Positions 8,304 through 17,728 of a DNA stretch of 64,000 nt are shown here, piece after piece. A program made the position numbers and the translations under genes. Under the pieces are notes generated by a model, which saw only the letters and a list, made by a program, of their open reading frames with translations, searched no databases and was not told the origin of the DNA. The stretch is from Bifidobacterium adolescentis ATCC 15703. GTDB taxonomy: Bacteria; Actinomycetota; Actinomycetes; Actinomycetales; Bifidobacteriaceae. The stretch spans positions 1,729,946 through 1,793,945 of the forward strand of contig NC_008618.1 in the NCBI RefSeq assembly GCF_000010425.1. The letters run 5' to 3'. Numbering within the stretch: the first letter of the stretch is position 1; the number at the start of each line of letters is the position of its first letter.

Positions 8304-8432
8304 GAATACTCACTCCTATAGTATCATTCAAGCTTTATTTAGAAAAAACATTGCGACAAAATCTTCTATTGCAGCTCAGTTCCCTGTTTCTTAATTTAAA
8401 AGCACTGCAATTAACGTCTACGTTAGCTAATA

Positions 8433-9491
8433 TTATATAGCGGAATTATATGGCAGAATGCCATTTCCATTAACTGATAACGTGTGTAGGAATATAAAAA
8501 GACATAAAGAAAAATATAATATTTTTACAAAGGTTTTCTTTTTTCCTGCAATATAGTATTCAAGATAATACGGTATGCTAAGAAAATTAAGCAAATAGAA
8601 TAATGCAGAAACTCTCTGACCTAGTGGTATAGACAGACCAATCATAATAGCTATGGATCCTACGAAATGCAAATTTCTAAAAACCGTAAACCAATGATCG
8701 CCCTCTTTAGATTTCGTAAACAAATAGACAAAGAAGAAACCTACAAACAATAAAGATGATAACGAAAATACTTTGCTAGGATCCGGATAGTAGCCGGATA
8801 TGTAGTTCCCATACTTTGTCCCTTTGAGCAAGATACCAATAACTGCAACAAAGGTAGGTACAAGAACAGCCAAAAAAGCAAAAAGGGACAAATATATTTT
8901 TTTGTCAAGCTTTAGATAAAGGAGAGGAATGACAGCAAAATAAATTAGAGCAGAATAATGAAAACCTACCGCTATCGCAACTAAGGAAAAAGCCACAAAA
9001 AGACTCTGTAACTGATTTTTGCCATCCATATTTCTTTTCACAAACAATAACGCGCAACAGAATAATGCAGTAGCTATTGTCTGGCGAACTACATTCAATG
9101 AGAGTAAGAAATACCCACCACACAAAAAAGAAACAGTCAATAGAACTTTTGAACATGGCATATTATATATAACAATATATATTAAACCTATGAATATAAA
9201 GCTTGTAACAATAAAGATAGACTGATACCAGCTACCTGCAAAATCAATACACAGCCCGTTAAGCCATTTAAATATTGGCTCCATTGGCGGGGGGGTGCCA
9301 TTATATATCTGTTTATAAGTTGGAACATATGTAAAAAAATAATCTGTTCCAACTCCATAGCGGAATCCAGATATTGTGAATAAAATCAAAAAAACAATAG
9401 CAAAAGGTAAAACCTTTGCCCTTTTATTCAATTTATCTGCCACACACATCAAAAGTATGCAGCAGAAAACAGATGTTATATAAACAAACAT
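8433..9491 (-). CDS. EpsG/Wzy-like polysaccharide polymerase
   Basis: This polytopic membrane protein of 352 residues resembles EpsG-family polymerases, which join lipid-linked repeat units outside the membrane. It has at least ten hydrophobic helices and the family-like stretch SGFRYGVGTDYFFTYVPTY after the second one. AAGGAA precedes ATG 9491. The gene is very AT-rich, the most deviant in composition in the window, as is common for Wzy. A run of seven C in the coding strand (9289-9295 on the plus strand) encodes Pro-Pro-Pro at about residue 66, and slippage there would knock the gene out. It is assigned as polymerase by family likeness and because no other candidate exists in the cluster. 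Confidence 0.75.
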   Translation of the reverse strand: MFVYITSVFCCILLMCVADKLNKRAKVLPFAIVFLILFTISGFRYGVGTDYFFTYVPTYKQIYNGTPPPMEPIFKWLNGLCIDFAGSWYQSIFIVTSFIFIGLIYIVIYNMPCSKVLLTVSFLCGGYFLLSLNVVRQTIATALFCCALLFVKRNMDGKNQLQSLFVAFSLVAIAVGFHYSALIYFAVIPLLYLKLDKKIYLSLFAFLAVLVPTFVAVIGILLKGTKYGNYISGYYPDPSKVFSLSSLLFVGFFFVYLFTKSKEGDHWFTVFRNLHFVGSIAIMIGLSIPLGQRVSALFYLLNFLSIPYYLEYYIAGKKKTFVKILYFSLCLFIFLHTLSVNGNGILPYNSAI

Positions 9492-9527
9492 TCTTTTCCT
9501 TATTTTGATACACTATATTCACAAAAG

Positions 9528-9565
9528 GTATTTGTTCGAGAAAAATTATTTCATAGAACAAATAC
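9528..9565. repeat. Hairpin upstream of the polymerase gene
   Basis: GTATTTGTTC (9528-9537) and GAACAAATAC (9556-9565) form a 10-bp stem with an 18-base AT-rich loop. It lies in the gap between the small gene ending at 9598 and the polymerase start at 9491. It could attenuate transcription into the polymerase or be a decayed mobile-element end. Confidence 0.45.
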
Positions 9566-9597
9566 GTATATCCAGTTGATCAAATAAGACTAACGCT

Positions 9598-9834
9598 TCA
9601 TAAACCATTTCCATGCGTGTCTGAAGACATCCGCCCCTGAGACAAAGCTGACAGACCAGATGCGAACAGAGCTCCGTAAACTGCAACCAATTCTCGGAAT
9701 CGCTGCATCATCAGCAAGGTGTGATTCGGATGACGAAGAATCACATACACGCAAGCAGTAGGTTCAAGGTTAAGAGTAAACCAACAATCTATGTCCCACT
9801 TAGGTAATGCTGTAGTGACATATAACACATCCAT
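9598..9834 (-). CDS. Small protein of unknown function
   Basis: I do not recognise this 78-residue product. ATG 9834 has a good ribosome site (AGGAG, seven bases upstream), which favours translation over a longer upstream frame that lacks one. The sequence starts MDVLYVTTALPKWDID and has one mildly hydrophobic segment (VAVYGALFASGLSALS). It lies inside the EPS cluster between the GT2 gene and the polymerase, with loose spacing on both sides, so it could be the surviving start of a larger transferase. No frameshifted continuation is evident. Confidence 0.4.
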   Translation of the reverse strand: MDVLYVTTALPKWDIDCWFTLNLEPTACVYVILRHPNHTLLMMQRFRELVAVYGALFASGLSALSQGRMSSDTHGNGL

Positions 9835-9918
9835 AAATACACTCCTAGCGATTTCACTGACCTCAGCGGGGAGCAAAGCCTGCTGACTTACCAGAACTTT
9901 TCGTTGAAAACTAAGTTC

Positions 9919-10890
9919 TTACCGAAGAGAGAGTTTCGCAACAACAGTTGGGCTGATAAATGTAAGAACCGCAATAATCTTTCTTTTCATGGAGATATCA
10001 GCGGCAATCATAGGTAGGGCGAGACTCCTCCTATGATGAATGCACGTGCGCAATAGGTCACGATACACATGTTCCTGATGAGTAGCGATAATTTGGCGCA
10101 GGCAATAACCGTAGGTACTCCACAAACGCCAGTTATAAGCCTTGCGAACTTTTGGATTAGAAAGATCAAGGTGTTCACAAATATATTGCATTGTGGTAAT
10201 GGCTCCAATACCCTGTCGTTCAACGTCAGGCTTGGTTGTGGCACTGGTCGCGTTATCCGTGCGATAGTGATAAACCTTTTTCTGTCCGACAGTCACACAG
10301 TTGGCTTTGCTTGCCGCTAGGGTGATAAATTGTAACCCCTCCCCTGCGCAAAAGTCGGTAATAAACTCAAGATTGTTGGCAGTAAGGAAGCTCCGCCTAT
10401 ACAGTTTATTCCACGCTCCAAGCTCGATTGTGGGATAGAAAAATAGCTCCATTGCCTCCTGAGGATTGATAGTAGACACTTCATCCTGCGTTCTCTGGTG
10501 GAAGTCTGTGCTGGTGAAGCAACACAGCGATGCAACGATATCAGCGTTCCTCTTAGCTTGAAGCTCCAGCATATATTCGACGAAGTCAGGTTCGATCCAA
10601 TCATCGCCATCTACAAAACAGACATATTCCCCTTTAGCCGCATGAAGACCAGCATTTCTGCTCGCCGAGACGCCAGAATTAGTCTTATGCAACACATGAA
10701 CACGTTCGTCCTTATGCTGCCATGCATCACAAATCGCTGGAGCATTGTCAGGAGAACCGTCATCGATAAGGAGTATCTCAATGTTGTGATGCGTCTGTTG
10801 TATCAGTGAGGCAACGCACTGATCAAGATACTTCTCCACGTTGTATATCGGAACGATAATAGAAACCAACGGTTCAGTCACAGCATTCAT
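9919..10890 (-). CDS. GT2-family glycosyltransferase
   Basis: This inverting GT-A glycosyltransferase has 323 residues and adds a sugar to the lipid-linked EPS repeat unit in the cytoplasm. The N-terminal nucleotide-sugar site is LVSIIVPIYNVEKYLDQCV, followed by LLIDDGSPDNAPAICD and the metal-binding DxD-type motif YVCFVDGDDWIEPDFVEYM at about residues 92-110. An acceptor region includes GAWNKLYRRSFL. The start ATG overlaps the stop of the pyruvyl transferase (ATGA), so the two are translationally coupled. Donor and acceptor cannot be predicted. Confidence 0.88.
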   Translation of the reverse strand: MNAVTEPLVSIIVPIYNVEKYLDQCVASLIQQTHHNIEILLIDDGSPDNAPAICDAWQHKDERVHVLHKTNSGVSASRNAGLHAAKGEYVCFVDGDDWIEPDFVEYMLELQAKRNADIVASLCCFTSTDFHQRTQDEVSTINPQEAMELFFYPTIELGAWNKLYRRSFLTANNLEFITDFCAGEGLQFITLAASKANCVTVGQKKVYHYRTDNATSATTKPDVERQGIGAITTMQYICEHLDLSNPKVRKAYNWRLWSTYGYCLRQIIATHQEHVYRDLLRTCIHHRRSLALPMIAADISMKRKIIAVLTFISPTVVAKLSLR

Positions 10891-11996
10891 CCCTTCATCG
10901 GTTTATTCTCTGAGACATAGCTAGCAACATTTGTTTGAAGGAAACCAAGCGAACGTTTCTTCGCTTCTGCAAGCAACTGGTTAGGTCTGTCATAGTCGAT
11001 GTCATTGCTCAACAATTCTTCACCGACGACATGCCTGTCCTTCAATGTCAGGGAATCCAGCAAGTCAAGCATGCGTGAGTTTGTAGTCTGCTTGACGGTA
11101 AAGAAATGGAATGGCTTGTTGTACACGATGGAGAACACGGTGCCATGGAAGGAATTCGTTACCACAGCCTTGGCGTTACGAACCAGATTCACGAAGGTGT
11201 TAGGTGAAGCGTTCCAGAAGTATCGATCCTGATCCAACGTGTAATCTTCGATGGCAGTACCGATGGTATAGACTTTCACGCCTAGCTTCTTGGCAAGTCG
11301 CCGCGCATAGGCATATACGTCCTTCTGGCGGTTATAGCCGTATACCAGCACATAGTCTTCAGTGGGGACGAAATCACTGGCATCGGCAATGACATCCCAA
11401 TCGTTTCGTTCAAGCAGGAACACCGGGTCAATAACGGATTGCACATTGTCAATGCCAAGATCCTCAAGCATCGGTACCGACGATGGCTCACGTACCGACA
11501 CAGCATCGAAATCGGAAATCAACCTATGATAGCGGGTCTTTTGGTTATTCGGAATTTCCGGCATGGCAATGCTGGCAGCATATGCCACTTTCCGAGCTTT
11601 CGCAGGCGCAAACGACAGGAAAAACGCATCGTCTTTACCGTTAAGCTTATTCTTACAGTTCCAAATCTGATCACTGCCGCAAATATAAACATCGGCTTGA
11701 GGCACATCAGCCTCGATTTCAGCAAGAGTGCGATATGTCTTGGCGCTCATGGGCACATAATCTTCCAGGAACTTACCGAATACTTTGCGCCCCTTGGTCA
11801 AGTCGGGGAAACGCACGACGGCACGGACCATACGAATAGGCAATGGTTGTGTGGATGTGTAGTAGTACTTGGGATTGTAATCCAGCACCTTTGCGTCCAC
11901 ACCCATCTTGCGTAGTGCGGTGTTCAAACCATAGGTTTGCAAAACAGCACCGTAATTCGTCGGCCGGCTGCAGGTGATGGTGTAAGAGGTAGTCAT
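10887..11996 (-). CDS. Polysaccharide pyruvyl transferase family protein
   Basis: This CsaB/WcaK-like protein is predicted to put a pyruvate ketal from phosphoenolpyruvate on a sugar of the polymer. The start is ATG 11996 (MTTSYTITCSRPTNYGAVLQ), as AAAGGA lies seven bases upstream; the earlier ATG at 12023 only overlaps the previous stop. Motifs: NYGAVLQTYGL near the N-terminus, DVYICGSDQIWNC at about residue 100, KVAYAASIAMPEI, and the C-terminal VTNSFHGTVFSIVYNKPFHF, which in this family contacts the substrate phosphate. The protein has 369 residues. Pyruvylation would give the polymer a negative charge. Confidence 0.85.
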   Translation of the reverse strand: MTTSYTITCSRPTNYGAVLQTYGLNTALRKMGVDAKVLDYNPKYYYTSTQPLPIRMVRAVVRFPDLTKGRKVFGKFLEDYVPMSAKTYRTLAEIEADVPQADVYICGSDQIWNCKNKLNGKDDAFFLSFAPAKARKVAYAASIAMPEIPNNQKTRYHRLISDFDAVSVREPSSVPMLEDLGIDNVQSVIDPVFLLERNDWDVIADASDFVPTEDYVLVYGYNRQKDVYAYARRLAKKLGVKVYTIGTAIEDYTLDQDRYFWNASPNTFVNLVRNAKAVVTNSFHGTVFSIVYNKPFHFFTVKQTTNSRMLDLLDSLTLKDRHVVGEELLSNDIDYDRPNQLLAEAKKRSLGFLQTNVASYVSENKPMKG

Positions 11997-12019
11997 AGGA
12001 AGTTCCTTTCCGATACTGC

Positions 12020-12733
12020 TCATTGTGGGTCCGATTCAACGTATTCAAGAAAAGCCTCATAGCCTTCGAACATAGGCTCACTGCGAATAAATGCCCGCTG
12101 CGATCGCTCCGTATTGTCATCGAGGCGAAATACATCCTGGAATGTTTCATTCAGCTGAGCATCACGAGATTCGAATAGCCAGAAGAATTCCCTGAGCAGC
12201 TCCTTAGGCGGACGCTTATCGTACACTTCCTCATATTTACGCACTAATAGTGTCGCTTCCTCCAATTGAAGGTTACGCCGCTTGTCTACATATACGTCTA
12301 GAGAAGAAATCTTTTTCGCCGGTACGCCTGCATATACAGCGTTCCCCTCCAAATGACCGGTTACCACACTACCAGCTCCGATGATGGTGTTGTCTCCGAT
12401 TTCGGCCCCCTTGAGAATCAATGACTTCTGTCCAATGAAAACATTATTACCAATACGCACCATTCCACATGAGCCCAACACTTCTCCGGTAAGACGCTGC
12501 ATCACTGCCCAGCTATAGTCATGCTGCAAAATAGAACAGTCTGCAGTGATATGTACGTTATCGCCAATCTCAATCATCCAAGGTCTCTGAGTATCAATCT
12601 TGATAGACCATGGCGTATACAGATGCACATGCTGCCCTATATGCATCCCTTGGCTACGAAGCCACGATACATATTGCTCCGACGAGGACTTGTGCCCGTA
12701 TACCAGTTGCAAGACAAGTTGTTTAAGGCCCAT
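12020..12733 (-). CDS. Hexapeptide-repeat (LbH) acyltransferase
   Basis: This 237-residue left-handed beta-helix acyltransferase is of the WcaF/serine-acetyltransferase-like type. Hexapeptide repeats run from about residue 30 to 145: IEIGDNVHITADC, VRIGNNVFIGQKSLI, AEIGDNTIIGAGSVV and AVYAGVPAKKI, the usual cap. The likely catalytic His is in SILQHDYSW. A helical tail of ~85 residues extends beyond the helix cap. It probably acetylates an EPS sugar in the cytoplasm, acting before the membrane acyltransferase of the same cluster. The gene is four bases from the preceding GT2 gene. Confidence 0.87.
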   Translation of the reverse strand: MGLKQLVLQLVYGHKSSSEQYVSWLRSQGMHIGQHVHLYTPWSIKIDTQRPWMIEIGDNVHITADCSILQHDYSWAVMQRLTGEVLGSCGMVRIGNNVFIGQKSLILKGAEIGDNTIIGAGSVVTGHLEGNAVYAGVPAKKISSLDVYVDKRRNLQLEEATLLVRKYEEVYDKRPPKELLREFFWLFESRDAQLNETFQDVFRLDDNTERSQRAFIRSEPMFEGYEAFLEYVESDPQ

Positions 12734-12737
12734 CTTC

Positions 12738-13778
12738 TTACTTGCTCCGTTCCGGATGGATACGTTTATAAATCAGGAAAGACACACTGTAGAGGACTGG
12801 AGATACCGCCATGAGCTTAAGCTGCATGCTGCGTCCACGAGGAAGATCCACCGACTCGGCAACAAGCCCTATGTTGCGCCTAACAAAGGCCTGCGTATCT
12901 TTTGCGAAACGTCGCCATTGTTGTTCTTTGGAACTCCTAGTGACAAGAGCCTGATCATAAAGGCTTATCATGCTCCGCATCAACCCGTACAAGGCAAAAG
13001 GAAGCTGCTCGGGGAACCTCCGACGTACCAGTTCTACCATCTGCTTAGTAGCTTCGTAACCTGCCCAATTATAGTTTGTGTATGTATGAGAAAGGCTTCC
13101 CTCAGTTGTCCGATAATGGTACAGAGGCACCGAATCAAAAGTAGTTCGTTTACTTGCCGCAAGTACTTCATAAGTAAATCTCGTATCCTCACCATTAACG
13201 CACCCTTCCGGGAAACGTATATCCCCCAACACAGAGCGTTTGATAAGCTTGCTCCAAGGAGAAATCGTCGAGTAGCCCGGTAGGTTAACATACTTGAATG
13301 ATTCTGAAGTGGTCATCACTAAATGGACATTAGGCTGGTAGTGACAGATTTGTCGTCCATCAGGATATTCCATAATGCTGGCGGTCATAGAAATATCGGC
13401 ATCATTGTTTTTAAGAGAATTAAAAAGAGCCTCATACATGGTTGGTTCCAGCCAGTCATCGGAATCCACAAAGCCTATGAGCTCTCCCGTGCTACTTTCA
13501 ATTCCATTGTTTCGAGCAGCTCCCGATCCCTGATTCTCTTGATGAATAACACGGATTCTATAATCTTTAGCTATCCAAGCATCACACATGTCTGGGCAGG
13601 AGTCCGGAGAGCCGTCGTCAACCAAGATGATTTCCAAATTCCGGTACGTTTGGTCAACGATTGACTGCACACAACGATCGAGATAACGCTCGACTTTATA
13701 TACAGGGACAATTACCGAAATCAAGGGGAAGTCTTCTGGCGTGGCCCCCTCATGGAAGCTAGATGGATTGTCGCTCAT
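12738..13778 (-). CDS. GT2-family glycosyltransferase
   Basis: This second GT-A glycosyltransferase of the cluster has 346 residues. The N-terminal motifs are PLISVIVPVYKVERYLDRCV, IILVDDGSPDSCPDMCD and GELIGFVDSDDWLEPTMYE (DxD type, about residue 105). A conserved GEDTRFTYEVL stretch follows in the acceptor half. The C-terminus ends in a hydrophobic, basic segment (MAVSPVLYSVSFLIYKRI) that could tether it to the membrane. The start overlaps the flippase stop by four bases (ATGA coupling). Which linkage it makes is unknown. Confidence 0.88.
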   Translation of the reverse strand: MSDNPSSFHEGATPEDFPLISVIVPVYKVERYLDRCVQSIVDQTYRNLEIILVDDGSPDSCPDMCDAWIAKDYRIRVIHQENQGSGAARNNGIESSTGELIGFVDSDDWLEPTMYEALFNSLKNNDADISMTASIMEYPDGRQICHYQPNVHLVMTTSESFKYVNLPGYSTISPWSKLIKRSVLGDIRFPEGCVNGEDTRFTYEVLAASKRTTFDSVPLYHYRTTEGSLSHTYTNYNWAGYEATKQMVELVRRRFPEQLPFALYGLMRSMISLYDQALVTRSSKEQQWRRFAKDTQAFVRRNIGLVAESVDLPRGRSMQLKLMAVSPVLYSVSFLIYKRIHPERSK

Positions 13779-15190
13779 GCTGTATATTTTCTCCTTCCAA
13801 ACATCAAATTAATCAAAGGCTTGAGCTCATAACATTGAGCACCTGCAATGGATAATAGGCAAATCAATGACAAAAACAAGTAATGGCCACATTGGCTCAG
13901 AGTCACTACAGATTGAGCAGCGAGCAGCCCCATGGTAATGGCAGTGGGAAACGGCCTCATGTCGACACGCATTAAACGACGGATATCAATTACACGAATT
14001 ACGAATATCGTCAAACTGCCCACAAGTACACCAAGCGCTGCAGCTAAAATACCCCAACTATGCACGAACATAGCAGTAAACGCAAGGCATGATACAGTTC
14101 CTACAATCGTTGCTATAAGCAATGGCTTTGTACACATATAGGCCTGATAAATTGTGCCAAGAAAATTGTTGATGGCACCTAGATAGAAAGCTAATACAAG
14201 GATGGAAATTAGCGGCCATACCGAGTAAAACTGACGCTGCATCAGTACCTTGGCGATGAACGGAGATAACGCAATCACTAACGCGCTTCCTATCGACATC
14301 AAGGCATGATACACACGCCAGATTACATCATAGAAATGCTTGAGCCCAGAGCTCTTAAACTCTTGGAACGCAGAAAGCTGCCAAGCCTGTTGAACAATCT
14401 GTTGAAGCACATTAAGCAAATTAGGAATCTTTGAAGCTGCAGCATACAAACCAGAAGCGGAAATACCCAGTACACCTGTAATAATGAAACGACTAACTGT
14501 CGTCTGAATCTGGTTGCACAATGAATTCGGAGCCAATGGCAGTGAGTAGCGCCAAAGTTGCTTACGAAGAGACGCGTTGTTACGCCATACTGTAAAATCG
14601 ATAAACTGATATTGCTTACCGGCAAAAAGATATACCAGAATCGCTGAACCATTGCCTACGATATAAGAGTAGAAATACCCCATAAGACCGAGATGCATTC
14701 CGGCAATCAGCACATATGCGAGCACGCCCATAATAAGCGCAGACAACATAGAAGCGTAAGCAATGAGCTTCGTCTGATCCATAGCCCTAGCGACAGTACC
14801 CATCACAGAGGGAAAACACAACGCCGCATAGGACAACAAGAACCAAATTTTATATCTACCTAGCCCACCAAAAATAGGCAAATCAAATACTGGCAGAATA
14901 ATTGCCAAAAGCACACAGCTTGCCAACATAACCAGCATGGTTTCGGTAATATAAAACGCGGCTTTTGACTTATCATCAAGCGTAAAACGGAGCATGCCCT
15001 CGCTGATGAGCAAAGTTAGTACAGGGAATAATGTGGTCACCATGATGGTAGCCATGTCCATGATGCCGTATTCCTCTGTAGATAGGTACAGGGTATACAA
15101 CGGCATCAGTATGAATGCCATCAGTTTAGTGGCTACTGCGCTGAGTCCGAAGATGCCGACATTAATCAGCAAATTCTTATACTTATTCAC
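13775..15190 (-). CDS. Wzx-type polysaccharide flippase
   Basis: This MATE/MOP-superfamily membrane protein (polysaccharide biosynthesis family, 471 residues) is predicted to flip the lipid-linked repeat unit across the membrane. It opens with NVGIFGLSAVATKLMAFILMPLYTLYLSTEEYG, the usual first two helices, and has about twelve to fourteen hydrophobic segments. The start is GTG 15190, preceded by GAGGTGA at good spacing. It sits between glycosyltransferase genes and near a Wzy candidate, so the cluster follows a Wzx/Wzy-dependent route. AT-rich relative to the core genome. Confidence 0.88.
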   Translation of the reverse strand: MNKYKNLLINVGIFGLSAVATKLMAFILMPLYTLYLSTEEYGIMDMATIMVTTLFPVLTLLISEGMLRFTLDDKSKAAFYITETMLVMLASCVLLAIILPVFDLPIFGGLGRYKIWFLLSYAALCFPSVMGTVARAMDQTKLIAYASMLSALIMGVLAYVLIAGMHLGLMGYFYSYIVGNGSAILVYLFAGKQYQFIDFTVWRNNASLRKQLWRYSLPLAPNSLCNQIQTTVSRFIITGVLGISASGLYAAASKIPNLLNVLQQIVQQAWQLSAFQEFKSSGLKHFYDVIWRVYHALMSIGSALVIALSPFIAKVLMQRQFYSVWPLISILVLAFYLGAINNFLGTIYQAYMCTKPLLIATIVGTVSCLAFTAMFVHSWGILAAALGVLVGSLTIFVIRVIDIRRLMRVDMRPFPTAITMGLLAAQSVVTLSQCGHYLFLSLICLLSIAGAQCYELKPLINLMFGRRKYTA

Positions 15191-15194
15191 GCAA

Positions 15195-16469
15195 TCACCT
15201 CATAAGCCCAGACAACTGCGACATGTACATTTCTTTGTTGAGCTCCGAGCGCAATGTTACCGCATGAGCTCCCATAGCCGCTCGTTTGCCTGAATCTTGG
15301 GCAAGCTCAATCATGGCCTCAGCCAATTGATCAACGAGCCGATCATCCCGCTCAAGGATGATGGCGGACTGATTATCCGCATATTCTGGAATGCCTCCGG
15401 AGCGCGTGGTAATCAACGGCTTGCCGGAAACTAGGCTCTCGATTACCGCCAAAGGTGCAGGATCATCCCAAATTGACGGCAGAACGCATACGTCAGACAT
15501 AGCGTAGATGGCAGGCATGTCGTCATAGTCCACAAAACCAGTGAAAATAATACGATCTTTCACACCTGGATTTGATGCCAAATCCCGCAGCTTCTGTTCA
15601 AACGGACTCACAATATTCGAATTAAAGAAGAACGCGCCTGCAACTACAAGCTTCGCGTTGGAAATTTCCTCCGCAACTTCACTGAAAGCTCGAAGTAGTT
15701 CCTCCGCTCCTTTTTCTGGGGTAAGGCGGCCTGAGAACAGGAATACAACATCATTTTTATCAATGCCATATTTCTTACGGAAAATCTGCGCCTTCTTGTC
15801 GGCTTCTTCCGAGCCGAACCTACTCGTATCCACGCCGTTGCGCCATACGGCCTTCTGCTCAGACCTAAGCCCACCCTCACCATGCTTGCGAAGAAACTTA
15901 TCAAGTGTGTCCACAATGTAATTGGAAACGCCAAGTACCTTCTTAACCTGAGCAATCTCGTGCTTGCAACCGAAATCATTGGTCACTTCATTGTGCAGAT
16001 GGTAGTATACCTTGTCCGCGTAGCGTTCAGCGTTACCATACTTTTGCATGGTCATGAACAAAGTGGCGTGATTTTCGATCATGACCTTATCGAATGGAGC
16101 CTTGCCACTCGTATCGTCTTTGCTCAGCGCTTTGGCCACCTTGCGGATGTACCACAAACGTTGCGCAATATACCGGTAGCTCATGAGTTTCTTCTTGCGA
16201 AGAATGTATTTTGCGGCCCAGTAAATACACCGATCGGCAGCCTTTACCAGCATCGGCGTCTTGATAAAGCGAAAATCAGTGTGCTGAAAAGCACCATCAC
16301 GAACGATTTTGTCAACGCCAGGCGCCCAGGAAGAGAAAACTGTGAACTCGAAATTCGCGGTCTTCTCATTCTCTCGGACCATCATCATGTCCAACGCTTC
16401 GACCGCGCCACCAAGCACGTTAGGAACCGGCAAGTAACCGGAAGTAATAACAGCAACACGTGGATTCAT
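15195..16469 (-). CDS. GT4-family glycosyltransferase
   Basis: This retaining GT-B glycosyltransferase has 424 residues. The N-terminal domain has the Gly-rich acceptor loop VPNVLGGAVEAL; the C-terminal nucleotide-sugar domain begins FLFSGRLTPEKGAEELLRAF and carries the E-x7-E signature in VLPSIWDDPAPLAVIESLVSGKPLITTRSGGIPEY. The start is ATG 16469 with GGGAAG five bases upstream; a GTG two codons earlier is possible. Five bases separate it from the flippase. It extends the EPS repeat unit; the sugar is unknown. Confidence 0.88.
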   Translation of the reverse strand: MNPRVAVITSGYLPVPNVLGGAVEALDMMMVRENEKTANFEFTVFSSWAPGVDKIVRDGAFQHTDFRFIKTPMLVKAADRCIYWAAKYILRKKKLMSYRYIAQRLWYIRKVAKALSKDDTSGKAPFDKVMIENHATLFMTMQKYGNAERYADKVYYHLHNEVTNDFGCKHEIAQVKKVLGVSNYIVDTLDKFLRKHGEGGLRSEQKAVWRNGVDTSRFGSEEADKKAQIFRKKYGIDKNDVVFLFSGRLTPEKGAEELLRAFSEVAEEISNAKLVVAGAFFFNSNIVSPFEQKLRDLASNPGVKDRIIFTGFVDYDDMPAIYAMSDVCVLPSIWDDPAPLAVIESLVSGKPLITTRSGGIPEYADNQSAIILERDDRLVDQLAEAMIELAQDSGKRAAMGAHAVTLRSELNKEMYMSQLSGLMR

Positions 16470-16487
16470 CTTCACTTCCCATTCCTC

Positions 16488-17633
16488 TTATTTGCAGATA
16501 AATGATTCATATTTTTTTACCAAGCTGTTTGCACATCGTTGGATATCGTATTCTTCGATGTCACCGCTAATTTGATCTGAACGCTTCGAGGAATGCAAGT
16601 TTGACAGCGTTTCAATCCAAGGCTTTACATCAGTAATCTGCAGAAAATAAGAGCTAGCGGTTACATCCGCTTCCGAAGGAACAACATCGGACAGTAAGCA
16701 TGGCAAATCCGCGACCTGAGCTTCAACAGCAACTATGCCCAATCCTTCATAAAGACTGGGAAGACAGAACGCATCGAACGCCTGGTATAGACGATTGACA
16801 TCCGAGCGTTGACCGAGGAATAGCACATGATCAGCCATACCGAGTTCTTCAACATGTTGTTGAACCGCAGTCCTGTCAGGACCATCACCGACGAAGGCGA
16901 GCATGGCGTCAGGGCGTTTAGGAAGCAGCCCCGCAAGCACATCAACCAGAAACGTCTGATTCTTCTGTGGCATGAAACGTCCAACATGACCGATCAGGAA
17001 CGTATCATCCGAAATGCCGAGCTCTTTACGTGTTTGTTTACGCATTTCAGTATTAAAACGGAATTTATCCAATTCGATAGCATTGGGAATCACGGTAAAA
17101 TCCGCATTTTTGCCAAATAACCATTTTCCTGCATAACGACTGCATGCAAAACGAACCGTTGGATACACATTGGCGAACGGACGCAGCACAAGTTTCATCA
17201 CGTTCTTTGCAAACTCGCCTTTGCCCATGGTCGAATGAGAATGCGCGATACGAACAGGCACTCCAACCTTCTTCGCCGCCGATAGCGGGAACACGCTCAA
17301 CGTATTGATATTGCTGTGCACAATCGGCCACTGCTGCTCACGCATCAAGCGAATCAGCTCACGACGGTAGCGGATCGGATGCTGGTACGGCGGTATACGG
17401 AATACACGACCGCCCAAGGAGGTGATTTCCTCTTCAGGAACACGCGTGGAATCCTCGTCAACAAGGAAATCGAACTGCACTTTACTGCGGTCGATGTGGC
17501 GATAGTAATTCATCACTACTGCCTCAACACCACCGCCAACCATTTTGCCAACAATTTGGGCCACCCGAATCGGTTTTTGCGGATTGTGCCCGCCGGCTCC
17601 CCTATCTATGGGATGAGTATCGACATCGCTCAT
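16488..17633 (-). CDS. GT4-family glycosyltransferase (EpsF-like)
   Basis: This GT-B glycosyltransferase of 381 residues is of the kind common in exopolysaccharide loci. It begins after a short basic leader with IRVAQIVGKMVGGGVEAVVMNYY, the acceptor-side Gly-rich motif. The donor domain includes FLIGHVGRFMPQKNQTFLVD and the E-x7-E region CLPSLYEGLGIVAVEAQVADLPCLLSD. ATG 17633 is preferred over an in-frame GTG at 17675. It is the first transferase after the priming enzyme in transcription order and may add the second sugar of the repeat unit; that order is inference. Confidence 0.87.
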   Translation of the reverse strand: MSDVDTHPIDRGAGGHNPQKPIRVAQIVGKMVGGGVEAVVMNYYRHIDRSKVQFDFLVDEDSTRVPEEEITSLGGRVFRIPPYQHPIRYRRELIRLMREQQWPIVHSNINTLSVFPLSAAKKVGVPVRIAHSHSTMGKGEFAKNVMKLVLRPFANVYPTVRFACSRYAGKWLFGKNADFTVIPNAIELDKFRFNTEMRKQTRKELGISDDTFLIGHVGRFMPQKNQTFLVDVLAGLLPKRPDAMLAFVGDGPDRTAVQQHVEELGMADHVLFLGQRSDVNRLYQAFDAFCLPSLYEGLGIVAVEAQVADLPCLLSDVVPSEADVTASSYFLQITDVKPWIETLSNLHSSKRSDQISGDIEEYDIQRCANSLVKKYESFICK

Positions 17634-17728
17634 ATTTCGTATTGCTTCCCTTGTACTTCTGGAGCTCCCCAACACCAGAAAAAACTGCCATTGTTTAACG
17701 AAATCTTACTGTTATACCTTGTCTTCTA

